64,000 nt of DNA, taken from Volvox africanus. Lineage: Eukaryota > Chlorophyta > Chlorophyceae > Chlamydomonadales > Volvocaceae. A program made the position numbers and the translations under genes. Location of the stretch: assembly GCA_030268105.1 (NCBI GenBank), contig BSDZ01000079.1:3643501-3707500 (forward strand). The letters run 5' to 3'. The notes under the pieces were generated by a model. That model searched no databases and was not told where the DNA came from. It saw only the letters and a list, made by a program, of their open reading frames with translations. This document shows positions 18,258-51,900 of this stretch, piece after piece (positions within the stretch are counted from its first letter, which is position 1; each line of letters opens with the position of its first letter).

Positions 18258-19518
18258 ATTATGGTGCGGCGTGGACATTGGCACCAGCCGACACTCCCCT
18301 GGAGTGCATGCTGGCCGATGGATCGGCACAGGAATTCGCCTTCACGGCACAGCCTTGGAGCATCTCTTGGGCATATTGATCTCTGTATGCTTGCTATGTG
18401 TGTCCCTGATCAAGGCTGTCGAGTGCGGTTCTGTTGCCGTATCTCTCTCTGCCGGGCAGGCCGCGATATGGCTTAGGGCTCGTGTCCGGCAGGAGCGGCA
18501 ATTTAGCCCGGTCCTCCTCCTCGGATTCGCGTATTGTTTTCAATGACAATTTACATTATAAACATGCTCTACTTTGTAGCCAAAGGCATTAGGCTACTGT
18601 TGCAGTGCGAGCTGGGCCGCGAGGACTGGTGTACGACAATAGTCTTTCCCCGACGCATGCCCGGGTTCTACGGTGCAGGATCTGGTGCCATCTGTCTCAA
18701 AATCCAATTTTTGGATTGTACCTTATTTCTTGGGTTGGCAGTGCATTAGATTAGCTGCTTGCCCTTGCAGCAGCTGCTTTTGGCAGCGGCGGCCGCCACA
18801 CTGGGTTTCACTGAGTCCCAATACGACAAACATTCTTCGTACTCCCCCCAGATTTTGCTGCTGACTTGTAATCCTCCGCCTTCCTTCTACAAAAAGGTCT
18901 GCGATTCCGTCCTCCTCCCCATCCTCTGCTCTCCTCTCCGCTCCTCTCCCCGCACAGCATCCGCACTCCACGACTCCACTGCCACGCCCACGGCAGGGTC
19001 ACGACATTTTAACCCTAAAACCCAAAAACCCAGAAGACGACGAAGAAGAAGAGGACGAAGAAGTCCCTTAGACGAGCTGCCAGTGCCCCTCACTGTCACG
19101 TCAAACGTGATGCACATGAACGATGTCCCGTCCTGTCCCGTTTGCGTACTTACCGGGATCTTCACGCAGTACGTAAGGCCCATGTCGCTGCATTATAGGC
19201 GTGCGCGTGAATGTCAGGTCTTATCCTTCTTTCTTCGCTGCGCATGGTCCATCGCTTCATCAATAGGTCTGGTGAGCTGACCCCGCAGCCCCCCACACGG
19301 ACTGGGTCCGACCCTCCACCTCCGCCAAGCTGAGTGAAGTCCCGCCCAACCCCCGTCCTACCCACCACAGCAAGCTCAACCGCGTGTCAGTGAGACCCGG
19401 CGAGGGCTATAGGGCAGTACGGCAGCCAGAGAGCTTTGGGTCGGACTTTCGTACTCTATTGTACAACAGCTAAAGGGTGGTCAAAAGGCGTTTCCCTGGA
19501 GCTGTCCAAAGCAGCTCC
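18258..19518. other. Intergenic and CHD 5' region
   Basis: This stretch lies between the small TM gene (-) and the CHD start codon at 19519. A CCCTAAAACCC motif (one volvocine-type telomeric unit in reverse orientation) occurs near 19010-19025. No gene is recognised. Confidence 0.45.
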
Positions 19519-38869
<19,351 letters not shown>

Positions 38870-41506
38870 TGCATAAGGGAGGTTTGTGACGGCTGCCTGT
38901 GAGGGATCGACTTGGCTGAGATGTGTGTGTTCGTGTGTGTGTTTGTGTGGGGGGGAAGGGAAGAAGGAAGGGGTGGGAACATATGGCCGGCAGATACTGC
39001 GCGCGGAGACGGGCTTTGCAGGATTCCCGAGGTTCATGCCGTACATGGAAGGGTTTATTGGTGTTGTTGTGACATGTCCGGCAACAAGAGCCGGCTGGCG
39101 TGCGCTGTCGCCTCCTTGTGTACTTTATGTTCTGTTTTCGTATACGCATCGCAACCAACAGTAGCAGCAGTAACAGCAGCAGCCGTAGCAGTAGCAACAG
39201 CAGTAGCAGCGTCGTGGTGTTTTGTTTTGTCATGTCTGCAGCCGACGGAGTGATTAGTTAAGTGGGATGAGGCCAGCAAACCTGGTTGAACCGCCCTTAT
39301 TCCCATTTCCATTATCTCTCCGAAAGTGCCTTCAGAGAGATGCACCTCTGGACGTGCTGTCATGGGGGAATCCGCCTATAAGCTGCTGCCGTAGAATGTG
39401 GTTTGTGGATGCATGGTTTTGGAATCGATGCGTCCGAATCGGTGAAAGGGGGGATTGGGGTGGGGAGTTTTGTTACCTGCGTTGTACCGCATGGCACACG
39501 GCATGGCCGTGGACGGCCGCTGGTACTTGGGACGGCCGCTGGTACTGAATCTTAGCAGCTTAGGAAGGCTTAGAGGCTCTTGTTTGGGGAGAAGGGTTGT
39601 ATTCGCGTTTTCCGAGTGATGCGATACGATCGGGAGCAAGGCAGCACTGGCAGCCCAGCTGACGGGTGTGAGTCAGGCGCCACCCCAGGGGGGGGTGTAT
39701 GCGTTCGGAGCAGTACCATGAACGCCCCGTCAGCTCCGTAACCTCTATCGCAACAGATTAAGTGCTTGTCTCACTGTACTCGTAGATGTCTCTCTCGCGC
39801 CGGTCTCTGGGAAGGCCTTCGGAACAAGGAGTTACCAGGGGCCCGATGTCTTGTACGGGGGTATCCGCGGGTGCGTCTCCGGAATTCTGAGAAACTGGAC
39901 GAAAGGTGAAGTTAAGTGCTACGGGCGCCATATCAGCCACCAGCCAGCCCACGTCAGCTCTCCCCGGAGATTCGGCTTTGTGTGGTGCATGTCACTGCGT
40001 GTGTAAGTATGTGTGTATGCAGGCATTGAGGGATATGGGTCTTTGGGGGGGGGGAGAGGGGAACCAGTCACAGTGATGCGGTGTGGCTCGGAGCGCTCGA
40101 CACTCACCGCTGCTTTGTTCGGGACCAGGCAGGGGGCTCTCTTTCTCCCTCTGCCTCTTTCCAAGAAGGCGCAGGCATTGCGCGGGATGTGGTGGGTTGT
40201 CTTGTGGTGTGACGCCGCGCGAGCGTGGGGTGTGTCGTGGTGTGCTGTGGTGTGGCGCCTTCTCATAAGTGCATTTGTAGGCCTTTATGCCATTTTAATG
40301 AAATAATACATTCGACCAGTGCGTGGGAGTCAGCGCACGATCCGTCTGCAGCGCACGGAGAGGTGGGGGGTGGGGGGGGGTACGAGACCCAACAATGCAG
40401 GTCGCATCTACCGGCAGTGCAGTGCAGTAGGAGTACTACCGGTAGTGTAGTGCAGAGGACTTAGCCGGCTGTGCGCTATGTCAGGAGTAGAGTGGAGGAG
40501 GCTCCTCCGGACGTGTGGACATGCACATCCACAGATACACAGGATGGACTGCCGCCGCCATCCGCCGGCATCCTTTAAAGATCGCTCACTTAATGTACAC
40601 TGCGCCTCTATAGGTAGCGCAGTCAGGAGCTGCCATTTTTCCTAACCCTTTTCCCGCACGCGCCCGCCCTCCCCACATCACTCCAGTAGCCCTCACACCA
40701 GTACTGCTACAAACAAACACATACACATACACATACGTACGCAGAGGCAGAAGTAAGTACTATAGTTGCTGTGAGGGGCAGCCCAATAGCAGAGGGAGAA
40801 AACTACAAAAGCCACAGCCAACATCTAAATCGTGGCCCCCTCGGTGGCCACGATGCGCTTAAACCCAAGCCCCCGAAGCAGCAGCTCACATAACCACACC
40901 ACCTGCAACGATATCCTGCTTATATTTGAACATTCGGGTCTTGGAAGAAACGAAAAAACTTCTAATCCCAGTTTGCTGACAGCCTCATTCCTATATATGT
41001 GTACGTATATATGTTCCAAACGCAGACAACTGCACCACTGTACCGAGCATCACACTTCCCCGCCCCGCCCCCCAGCCCCCAGAAATGACCCTGGACCGAA
41101 CCAGCTAAACGCCAAGCGCGTACACATACACATATGCATACACACACGCCACACGGCTCGGCAATACACGCAGATACTCCATGTACACAAAGTGCTACCA
41201 TGTCTTTTCTCCCGTACGGCCTACGAACTGTTTCGTCTCCCATCACCTCCAACGACTGCTACACCAAAAAATGAAGTCTCCGATTCGGTGCTATTACCTC
41301 TCCCCGGGCGAACTTCCTAGAACCCCCTTTTTATTCCCCACGCCTCCCACTTCTCTATATCGCCATCAGCATCGCGCTTTGTTCGTTCGGCACTACTGTC
41401 ATTACCGCCATCACTCGGAGTTGCGCGCCCACTACCAGCCACGATCCACCCCAGCTGGTTCGGAGACAGGGGCGACCGACTGCCAGGGGTCAGTTCGCTG
41501 CTCCCC
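38870..41506. other. Convergent 3' region of CHD and IF2, no supported gene
   Basis: This stretch holds the 3' UTRs of both genes. A (CAG/TAG)-rich tract lies at 39165-39215. A TGTAA at 40002-40006 is a distant polyadenylation candidate for CHD. Short frames show no recognisable domain. Confidence 0.5.
39309..39374 (+). repeat. Diverged dispersed repeat, copy B
   Basis: Same orientation and order of conserved blocks as copy A at 37955-38020, with substitutions throughout. It lies about 440 bp downstream of the CHD stop codon. Confidence 0.65.
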
Positions 41507-41857
41507 TCACCTGCCGCCGCTCGCACCCCCTCGGCGGCCGCGACGCAAACAGATCAGTTGGTCGCCAATTTCGAAGGCGCTGAAGTGTCCGGCCTCCAGC
41601 ACCACCCCGCACTCTGATCCCGCCGCGACCGCCCGCACCGCCGCCCGGTGCTGGCGCAGACTGGTGCAATGCCCCTCCCATACCACCTGTCCGGCCCGGA
41701 CCACTCGCCAAACCTCCTCCCCGCCCTGAGTCACCTCCCCCGATACCACTCGGACACCTGGCGGGTGGGGAGGGAGGGGGAGATGCGAGTGAATGCGAGT
41801 AAAACCCAATACATACCGACACACATGATACACATAACATACATAATGCACACACAC

Positions 41858-41892
<35 letters not shown>

Positions 41893-44800
41893 TATACACA
41901 CACATACACATACACATACATATACTCAATAGCGCATATGATATAGTTATGTCATATATAAACATAAACAAACAAAAGAAAGCTCCGCTCACCGGCGATT
42001 CGACCGTCCTTGACTTTCTTCGCAGACGTCAGCTGGAAGGTCGCCACCACCTCCGCTTGGCCCACTTCCGTCAATGCCGCCGCGCCACCGCTGCCGTCAC
42101 CCGCCGGCCCTGCCGCCGCCGCGGCCCCTTCTGCTGCCGCCCGACGCACTTCCTCCCTCAATGCGTCGATCAGGTGATATATCACACTGTGCGACAGCAC
42201 CCGCACTCCACCAGCCTGGGCTGCTCGGAAGGACGACTCCGTCTGCAGGTGCCGCGAATTGCGGAGGGCGGGGAGTTCACGAGCGCGAATGCAGAGAAGG
42301 CAATAACCAACGTCATGGAAGAAGAGGCCGCCGGAGAAGGACAAATGAAACGAATCCTGGTGCTGATACTGAAGGAACGAGGACAAATCGTGAAGGCCGG
42401 ATGATTGCAGGGCAGAGAGAGAGAGAGAGAGAGTGTTTGTGTGTGTGCAGGCACCGGTGCGTGGTGGCGTGCGGGGCAAACACATACACACACGCACCCC
42501 TACCTCGGGCCCCAATGCTATATTGAACATCACGACGTGCGCCCCCGCCGCTACCGCCAAATTGAGATCTGACGGCGACAGGGGCCCGACGCCCGAGTGT
42601 ACGATTTTGATGGCGACGTGGCCGCCAGCTGCTGCCGCCGCCGCCGCCGCCGCACGCTGCTCAGACGCCAATGACTCCACCAGCGCCATCACGGCCTCAA
42701 CTGAGCCCTGCGTAAGGCCCGAAACAAAACATTTCCCACGTAAACATGTTAGATGTCCACATCGGCTCTTGACGGTAACAAACCGCTGACATGACGCGAT
42801 CTTCCGTTAGCTTGGTATTAAGGAGGGAGGGCACGTGTATCTGTGTGTGCGTGTACGTGTATTCGTCGGAGGGTCTCAGTACAAAAACACAAGGAGATCT
42901 GGAACCCTCCAAACTCCACGTACGACGTACCACTGAGAGACATGTCTCCCTCCCACTCGAGGACGGATGGACGCACTGACCCACGCACTGACCCACGCAC
43001 TGACCCACGCACCTGTACATCCGCCTTTACCACCAGGTTCAACGTCGCCACCGGGGTGTGTGCTGCCGCATCCGCATCCGCAGGAGCGGCCCCTACACTC
43101 TGACCCCCGTCGCCGTCAGCAGCACCAGCAGCTGAGGAGGCGGCACTACCGGCAGTCACAGAGGGTGCAGTCTCACCGCGGTCCGCGCCAGGTATCGCTG
43201 CTGACGCCGCAGCGGAGGCGGCCTCTTCTTCCGCCCTCACTTGTGCCGCCCGCGCCCGGAGCTTCTCGGCTGTGAGGCGCTTCCGTTCGCCAAGCAGCCT
43301 CATGCGCTCCGCCTTCTGGGCGCGGCGCCTGTCGGGGTGGTTTCGGGGCGGGGGCGGGGGCGGGCACCAGACAGTTAGTCAGTTAGTCGATTTGTGATAG
43401 AAAACTGAGAACGAGACATGGTATGAATGCGATGTATGGAACCAGTTTCCCTCCTCTCCCTGTACGCCCCTCTTCCCCCTTCCCCCCATGAACCTCCCCT
43501 CTCTCCCTGCACGCCCCTCTTCCCCCTTTCCCCCATCCACCTCCTCCCTCTCCCTGCATCTTCCCCTCTTCCCCCTTTCCCCCATCCACCTCCCCCCTCT
43601 CCCTGCATCTTCCCCTCTTCCCCCTTTCCCCCATCCACCTCCCCCCTCTCCCTGCACCCCGGTCTCCACCTCTGGTATTCCTCGGCGTGCTGCTGCGCCT
43701 CCCGCTGTCGCTGTGCGTGCAGCGCCGCCGCCAGTTGCATCCGCCGAAACTCCTCCGCGCGCAGCCGCCGAGCCTCCGACAGCATCCGCGCCCGCGCCGC
43801 ATTGGGGACCACCAGCAGCTGGTCACCCGCCTGGGGCAGCCCCTCCAGCCCGGACACCTGCCGATCCAGGGGGGCCGGCGACGAGTGCGTGAATCCAAAC
43901 TAGCAAACCATGCAGGTGGGAGGGTATTCATCAGGCCTCATGCTCCGCCCCTCCAGGTGTGTGTGTAGGGGGGGGAGGAGGGGGGGTTAAGACGAGGCGG
44001 AGGAGGGATGGGGGAAAGGCGGTAAAGTCAAATGTGGCCATCAACCCGTCACATCACACCATACGTCAGTTTCACAGCAAGCCAGTACACACATACACAC
44101 AAAGAAACACACGCACGTCCCCAGGCCCCCTGATGCCGTTAGTGCAGTGCTGCAGTTCCCGGATTCCAGAAATGAAAGTGAAGCCGCAGCAGCGAAGCGC
44201 CGTGATGCCGTGACGCCGAGACGCACAAAACCCTAGGGGGCAGACAGACCCGCTGAGCCTCACCAGCGCGTACTGCCCAGGCCGCACCCCCGTCTGCTGC
44301 TGAGCTACCGTTGCGCTGCTGGGGTCACCGCCACTGCCACCGCCACCGCCGGCGCTGGCAGCAGCGGCCGTGGCTTCCGTCCGCAGCGCCCTGACCCTCC
44401 CGAACTCCGTGCCCACCACCACGGGGTCCCCGACCTGAGGCCGGTGGGGAAGCGGGAGCAGAAAAAGAAGAAGAAGAAGATGGTGTCATGACGACGACGA
44501 CGACGACGACGACGATGATGATGATGATCGTGGAGGAGGCAGGGAACAAGACCGGTGCGTGTAGGTGTATGTCGGGACAGGGTCAACAACAAGAGAAGCA
44601 TGTTCGGATCCCAAAACTCCACTGGAACTTAGAGTCGGGTCGGGGGTTAACCAGTAGGACACCTTTAATGCGATGCGATGCGACGTGTCACCCCTCCCCT
44701 CAGCCCCTCTCACGTCATTCTCACGCCAACCCCCCTCCCTCCCACCCACCCCGCCATCATCGAACCATGAAGGCCCCCCTCACACAAACACACACCATCC

Positions 44801-45937
44801 TGCTCCTCAACCACCCTCCCAACCCCCCTCTTCAACCCCCCTCCCAACCACCTTCCTCAACCACCCGCAGCACCTGCAGTGTGCCCCTCTTGACGATGAC
44901 GGTGGCCACCGGGCCCAGGCCCCGCTCCAAACGCGCCTCAATGACGGAGCCACTGGCGGGTCCCCCCCGCGGTGCTCGCAGGTCCATCAACTCCGCCTGG
45001 CAGGGGGGAATGCGGCGGTGGTGAGTGTGGCCCTAATGGTGGTGGTGGTGGTGGTGATGGTGGTGATGGTGGTGGTATGATGTCAGGGAGGAAGGAGAAC
45101 AAGACAGAGGGTAAAAGTTGAAGGGGAGGGGAATCCCCCCCTCCTGGCGAATATCCACAACAGCTGGAAGTCATTTCGTGGATCAGCTCGGATCCAAAAA
45201 CGATCTGAGTGGAGGACACTCGGCCACGAACTGATCCATTGATGGTAAGCTCTGGATTTACGTTTAGTGTTCTGATCTGAATCCACTGCCTCCCCTCGAC
45301 CCCCAATCGGTCCCATGAGACAAACCTCCTGATTGCCGTACCTGCAGCAGCAACGCCTCCTCCAGCTCCCTCAACCCCTCCCCGGTAGTCGCTGACGTGT
45401 GCACGACCTGGCCGAAAGCGAGTGGCGCCGGAAAAAAGGAAACAAAAAAGGTGAGTACATAAATAACTGGGAAGAGAGAGTCGAGCAGACAGAGAGACAA
45501 GACAGACGGAGGACACCTTCCCAGCACCAAGAGGTTACCACTGGTGGACGGAGGAAGGAGGTTTGCTTGATGATCCCCCCCCCCTCCCGCCCCCCTTAAA
45601 ACGCACATACACAACAAGAGAACGGATTTGGCTCATGCAGCAGGATGCGGGGCGAATAAGAAGTGCCGCTCCGAAACCGGTGAAGCAAGTGTGCGGGTGA
45701 CCCCTGCCTCAGCCTTTTTATCCACCCCTCCCCTCGTAACGACAATATGAGGGGGAAGGAGATGCGGCACTGTGTACATACCCCCCCCTTCCCCGCTTCA
45801 ACCCTCTTCCTCAGTCCCCTTCGGGCCTCTCATCCACCTAAGCCTGCACATACACATACAACATACAACATATACACACACATACACATACACATACACA
45901 CACATACACATACACATACAACATACAACATATACAC

Positions 45938-45968
<31 letters not shown>

Positions 45969-48900
45969 GAGATAGCGCTCCCCACCTGGACAGTGCCTCC
46001 GAAGTCCTCCAGGTCAAGCCCCTCAGCAGCCAATTGCGCCTTCACGAAGTCCGGTCGGGCCTGCACACGTGACCCCAGCGTAAAGGGTTGGAGATCAGAC
46101 TACCAGAACCAGGAGCTGCAACATGGGGACAAACATGCGGTGGTGCCTTGGTGAAGGGGAGAGAGGGAATGGAAAGCGACAGCGACAGACAGAAGAGGAA
46201 AAAGACAGAGAGGGGGTACCGCTCCTGTAGCAACAGAAGCTACTCTCCCCCCCCCACACACACATCACCGGCCCACAGCTTCAACCAAGATCCAGGAGAC
46301 AGCCCCCAAACCGGATCACGCCTTCAGGGAGGTCTTCCAGGGGACCAGTGAGCGCGTCCCTAGCGCTTACGACCCAACGCAACTACAGCTACAGCAACTA
46401 CTTTGTTCTTTGCCGCCTTCGACTATGGTAGTCTCTTTTCACAGGGTCCACGTCATCACACCCCGTTTTATCATTTGTCATCGAGCCCGCTGTGTGCCCA
46501 CTATAACACATCCACATGGGCATAAACCCTCCGGCCCAATCCTGGGGTCGCCATCCTGGGGTTGTCTTCCCCCCTTCCCCACCTCTCCCCTGCACCCCTT
46601 TCTTTCTGCCTCTCAACAGCAGTACCAGGTACTAAGCGCTCGCCTTCCCTATGCCTCTATTCTTTCCTCCCCCTCCCCCTCCTCATACTTCCATAGCAGC
46701 GCCTACAGCAGTATCAAGTCCCCTCCTCCGCTCCTCCCCTCCTCCCTGCCCTCCTCCCTGCCCTCCCTCCTCACCGTGTGCTTATCGCACTTGGTGATGG
46801 CCACCACCACGGGACATCCCGCTGACCGCGCATGCGCCAGAGCCTCCCTCGTCTGCGGCTTGACGCCTTCGTCTGCCGCCACCACCAGCACCGCCACATC
46901 CGTCACCGCCGCTCCTCGGGCCCGCATCGCCGAGAAGGCCTCGTGGCCGGGGGTGTCCACAAAGGTGATGGCGGAGGGCAGGCAGGACTGCGACGACAGC
47001 ACCGCCGGCAAGGGGGTCGGGGGCCCGGTTGGCGCGGCAAAGCAGATCATCACGATGCCTAACGAGACGCAGCGTAGCCCCACATGCCCTCCGCCCGGTC
47101 TCGGATGAAGGCCGCGGCCGACATCCGGTGTACCCGACCCTTTCCCAATCCCACCTGTATCACGGCGGTCGTGGTGGGGATGGTCGTGGGGGTTCGGAAA
47201 AACCCTAACCTAGTTCCTTGCCTTAACTCAGGAGCAGCAGTACCAACTGTCGTCTATTTGCCTTCTTCCAACACTTTCCTCTCCTTCAGCCCCGCCGTTG
47301 CCTGACAGTGCATCGTGCCTCAGTCGCCCTCCCGGCGGCCATCACGCAATCCATATTCCCCCTCCGGCACTGGACGCAACGAGGTGCCTCTGCTCTCGCT
47401 TTTTGCCCTTCTTCTTTTTTCGCTTGTTGCTTCTTGCTCGAGCGCCCTCACCCCGCCCCCACCCCGCCGGCCTGCCTGCTGGAAGTCCCCCCAGCCAGCA
47501 AACCCGCAAAGGCAGCCGCCCGCACCTCTCCCGCTGCCGCCGCCAGCTTGACCTCGAACGCTCCGATGTGTTGTGTGATTCCACCCGCCTCCCCTGCCGC
47601 CACCGAGGTGGATCTCAGAGCGTCCAGGAGGGAGGTCTTTCCGTGGTCGACATGGCCCAGAATCGTCACCACCGGCTGGCGGGGCTCCGGAGCCGAGCTG
47701 CTTGTTGAGGGGCCTGGTGCGGGGAGGTAAGGTGGAGGGTAGGAGGAAGGCGGAGGGGAGGTGGAGGGGATAAGGGGAGAGGGGAGAGGGAGGAGTGGGA
47801 GGAAGGAGGGAGGGGGAGGAGGGGGAGGGGGAGTGAGGGGAGTGGGAGGAGTGGGAGGAGGGGGAGGAGGGGGAGGAAGGAGGGGGAGGAGGAGCGGGAG
47901 GAGGAGCGGGAGGAGGAGGGGAGAGGGGAGAGGGGAGAGGGGAGAGGGGAGAGGGGAGAGGGGAGAGGGGAGAGGGGAGAGGGGAGAGGGGAGAGGGGAG
48001 AGGGGAGAGGGGAGAGGGGAGAGGGGAGAGGGGAGAGGGGAGAGGGGAGAGGGGAGAGGGGAGAGGGGAGAGGGGAGAGGGGAGAGATGAAGGCTCAAGA
48101 TATCTCTGGATGCAATCTGGCCAATAACCAAACCCAGGTAGGGAATGAGGAAATGGTTACGGTAGTCAAGAGGGGATGGGGGAAGGAGGCATAAGGGGAG
48201 GAAGCCGGCGCCGAGTCCACACAGTTCACACAGCAACATAAGCAGCAGAAGCAGGAACATGGGCAGGTTTTCCTCTCGTCCACGATTGTGTCAAGTGCCC
48301 AGCCCATATGCTCGAGTCGTTCGTGCATTTGTCTATGAGTCCGTCCCGGCTGGCTGGCACACCGGGCCTCGCCCCAACCCCGCCTTACCCGCCTGCTCTG
48401 CATCGCGCCTTACGATGCCGATACGCCCAAACTCCAGCGCCGCAAGCTCAGCACTCTCCGGCGCGACCTCCTCCCTGTCCGATCTCACCTCCTCACCCAG
48501 CTGGTCACGGAGGAAGGACTCCAAACGGGCAGGGGGTACCCCCAGCAGGGCCGCCAGGCCCCGCACCGTCACCCCCTGGGGGATAAAAAGCTGCGGCAAT
48601 GCAACCGTTGTTTTTGCGGTTATGTCGTTTTCGTGTTCGTTGTGTTTGTTGATGGTTCAAAAGGGGCCCGAGACACGCAATGGGGTGGGGAAGGGGAGAC
48701 ATTGGAAAGGTAGCGGGTGAAACGTGCTGAGGGTGATGTGGTTTGTGTGGCGACGGGGAAAGCTAGACACAGGTTGGGCTCCCTGATGTGGCGGTATGGA
48801 TCATACTGGACCTGTGCACCGCGGTGCCCCCCCCCCCCACGCCATCCCGCTTTCTCTCTAATCCCATCTTTCTCTTCCCTGGCCCCTCCTTTCCTCCTCT

Positions 48901-51900
48901 CCATCCCCTCTACCTCCCTCCTTTCCCCCTCTCCATCCCCTCTACTTCCCTCCTTTCCCCCTCTCCATCCCCTCTACTTCCCTCCTTTCCCCCTCTCCAT
49001 CCCCTCTACTTCCCTCCTTTCCCCCAACTGCGGACCTGCAGCGGCTCGCCAAACAGCGTCCTCCGACCCGCTGATGGGAGGGAGGAAGACACAAGATCAG
49101 CACTGCCGGAGGCGGAGGCAGCGGAGGCAGACTCCAGCGCCGCCGAGGTTTCGTCGGTGTACGACTCCACGGACGCGTTGGACGCGGCGTCAGCGGCCTG
49201 GCGGCTGGGTTCACCTCTGGCTGCGTACAGCGCCGCCAGGCTGCGGACCCAGTCCTCCTCCCCACGGCCCGGCTCCAGCTCTATATTGGGGGGCTCATAA
49301 CGATGTATCAAGCGACAACGATGGGGTTTGGCGGAGATGTGTTCGTGCCTTTAGGAACCCCCTCCATGCAGCAGAGCAGTGAAGATCCGGCAATTTATTT
49401 TAAGAGACCGGAGAGGTGGCTAGCCACACTTACCACAAAGTGGCTCCCAAGCTCAATGAGAATTACCTCGTGACCTGTGACCCGTGACAAGGGATATGGC
49501 GCATCCCCAGCTACTCGCAAACACACAGCCTTGCCCCCGCCTAATCCCCGCCGTGCCAGTGAATCTCAGGGCTTTGGTTTCTGCTGTAACCCGCGATTCC
49601 CTCAACCCACCCACCCTGCAATCGCCGATTGCGCACGCCGGTCACACCCGCGGCCGCAGCCCTTTGCGACTGCTCGTGACCGGGCCCCGTCCACGACGAT
49701 GACGACGACGACGGCTGCGGTGAGACCCCGTCCAGACCCAACGGCACGCTCGTTCCAGCGTGTGTTTGGATCTGGATCTGAGAAAGCAGCTGCCGGATTG
49801 CCGCCTCCGGATCCTCCGGCGTCACCGTACCCGATTCCGCCGCCACAGTGAAGGCATCTGCCGGGAACGACGGCCCTGCTGCTCCCGCCGCGGCCGCCGC
49901 TGCCTTAGACGCCGCCACAGCAGCAGCGGCAGCGACACGACGCTCTTCTTGCTCCTTTTGACGACGTTCCAAGGAAGCTCGTACATGGGCGAACTTGGCG
50001 GCGGCCTCCGCGGCTTGAGGGCTGCGGATCAAGTCCAGCAGGCCGCGAGAACCCTTCACCGCTGCCGCCGCTGTCACCGCCATATTTGGCGCCGCCGCAG
50101 CCGCAGCCGCTGCCGCTGCCACTGCCTCTGGCGTCGATATTAAAGCCTCCATCTGTTCCCCATGGGAATGAGATGCCGTCACGGCCGCTGTGGCTGCCTT
50201 CTCCCTTCCCTCCGCGACAGTTTCTACCACCGGCAGTGGAGACGGGGCCGCCTCAACGGCCGTCCGCTCTAAGAATACATCTGGGTCCGGCTGCATCACC
50301 TTCAGGATGGCCGCCTCCGCTTCCGCTGGCGCTGGCGCTGCTGGCGTCACGCTCTCCGTCGGCAGTTGGGCCCAGAGTTCCGCCACCGCCCCGCCGCCCT
50401 CCTCCGCCTCCGTCGCCCTCCGCATCTCCGCCGCAGTCATGTGATTGGCTTCGGTCTCCGGGATTGTGACTCTCTGGGGCCTGCTGCCATCCGCCCGCTG
50501 AGAGCTGATCCGCCACAAGGATAGCAGCGTGTCAAACCAGGAGCTCCGATCCAGCTGCCAGTCGCCGCCGCCTGAGGTCGCTGCTGCTGACGTGTCTGCC
50601 GACGTCACCGCCACCCCTGACAGGGATGTCTTCGCAGCAACCGCCGTCAACGCTGAAGTAGCCCTCAGCTCCACCGATAGCGGCGGCGGCGGAGAAAAGA
50701 GCTCCTCCTCGCCAACGGCCGACAACGATGCGTTTGTCTGTACGGCATTGCCTTGCAGGACCCTGGATGGAGGTTTGGCCGCGAATGGCGCTGCATTCGC
50801 TGCTTTGGCTGAATGGGCAGCATCCGCAGGCCCAGGCTGCGACTGTCGCTGTGGCCAGGCAGCCATGACGCGCTGCCGTAACGTCACGGGGCTCATTCCT
50901 GACATCGCCAGCCGCAGGAGGCTCAGGCCGCCCCGCCAGGACTTGGCGTGGGCTTCCGTCGTCTCCTGGGGCCGGCGGGCGATTCACGGGGATGATGAAC
51001 CCACGAGGGAGCTGTGGATTTAGCGTGTAATGGATTTTTCGATCTAACGGATATCTGGATTTACACATATTCAGATCCTGGATTCTACGACTTCCATTGA
51101 ATGTTACAATGAAAAGGTTTAGGTAGTTGTTTGGGAAGACAATATCGATCATCATTATTAGAGATGTTTATCATTACTGGTGTGCCCTCACGGCGTGAGA
51201 GGCCGGCTGCACGGCGACCCACCTGCAGCGCCGCGTCTCTGTCACCAAGGTAGGGCTCGTCCTCCGGGGCAGCATGCGTCAATGACTCATCGCAGTAGCG
51301 CGGCAGGGTGGTGGCGGCGGGACACGTCATCGCCACCAGCTTGCGGGATGTGTCCTCGGCGGAGGTGGATTCTCGTTCCAATGGTTGCCGCGTGGGCAGG
51401 GCCGCTGCTGGCGCCGTCGGCAGTGGAAGTGGAAGTGGCGGCGCCGCTGCGACCCGTTCTGCAGTCATTCCGAAACCGCCGTGGCTTTCCGCGGGAATGG
51501 ACGTCCTGCCGGCGGAGGTGGCGGCGGCATCGGTAGCATCGGTGCTTCCTATTGCCACTTGTCGGAGCTCCCCATCGAGCCGTGATGCAGAGGGAGATGC
51601 TGCCACCGTGGCGGCTGCCGCCGCCGTCGCCGTCGCCGATGCCGCCGCCTCCTGCCGTGCCGCTGCCTTTGCCTTTTGCATCTGCAAAGCAGCGGAACAG
51701 GGCACTTGCTCCTTCTGATGTAGCAACTGCTCCTGTCTCCGCTGCGACCGCAAAAAGCTGATCTGAGCTAACCGCTCCGCAGCCGCCAGCACCTCCGCCG
51801 CCTCCGCCTCCTCCTCCGTCGAACGGGGAGCCGGTTGGGAAGAGCGCCCCATCTGCGGCCGCGGGAGCTGCAGATCCTGTGCTTCCCGGGGCTCCTGTGG

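Noticed and set aside
50532..51155. 207-codon minus-strand frame overlapping IF2 exon 2
   Set aside because: It is out of frame with the exon that continues in phase into IF2, and resembles a shadow of the Ala-rich coding sequence.
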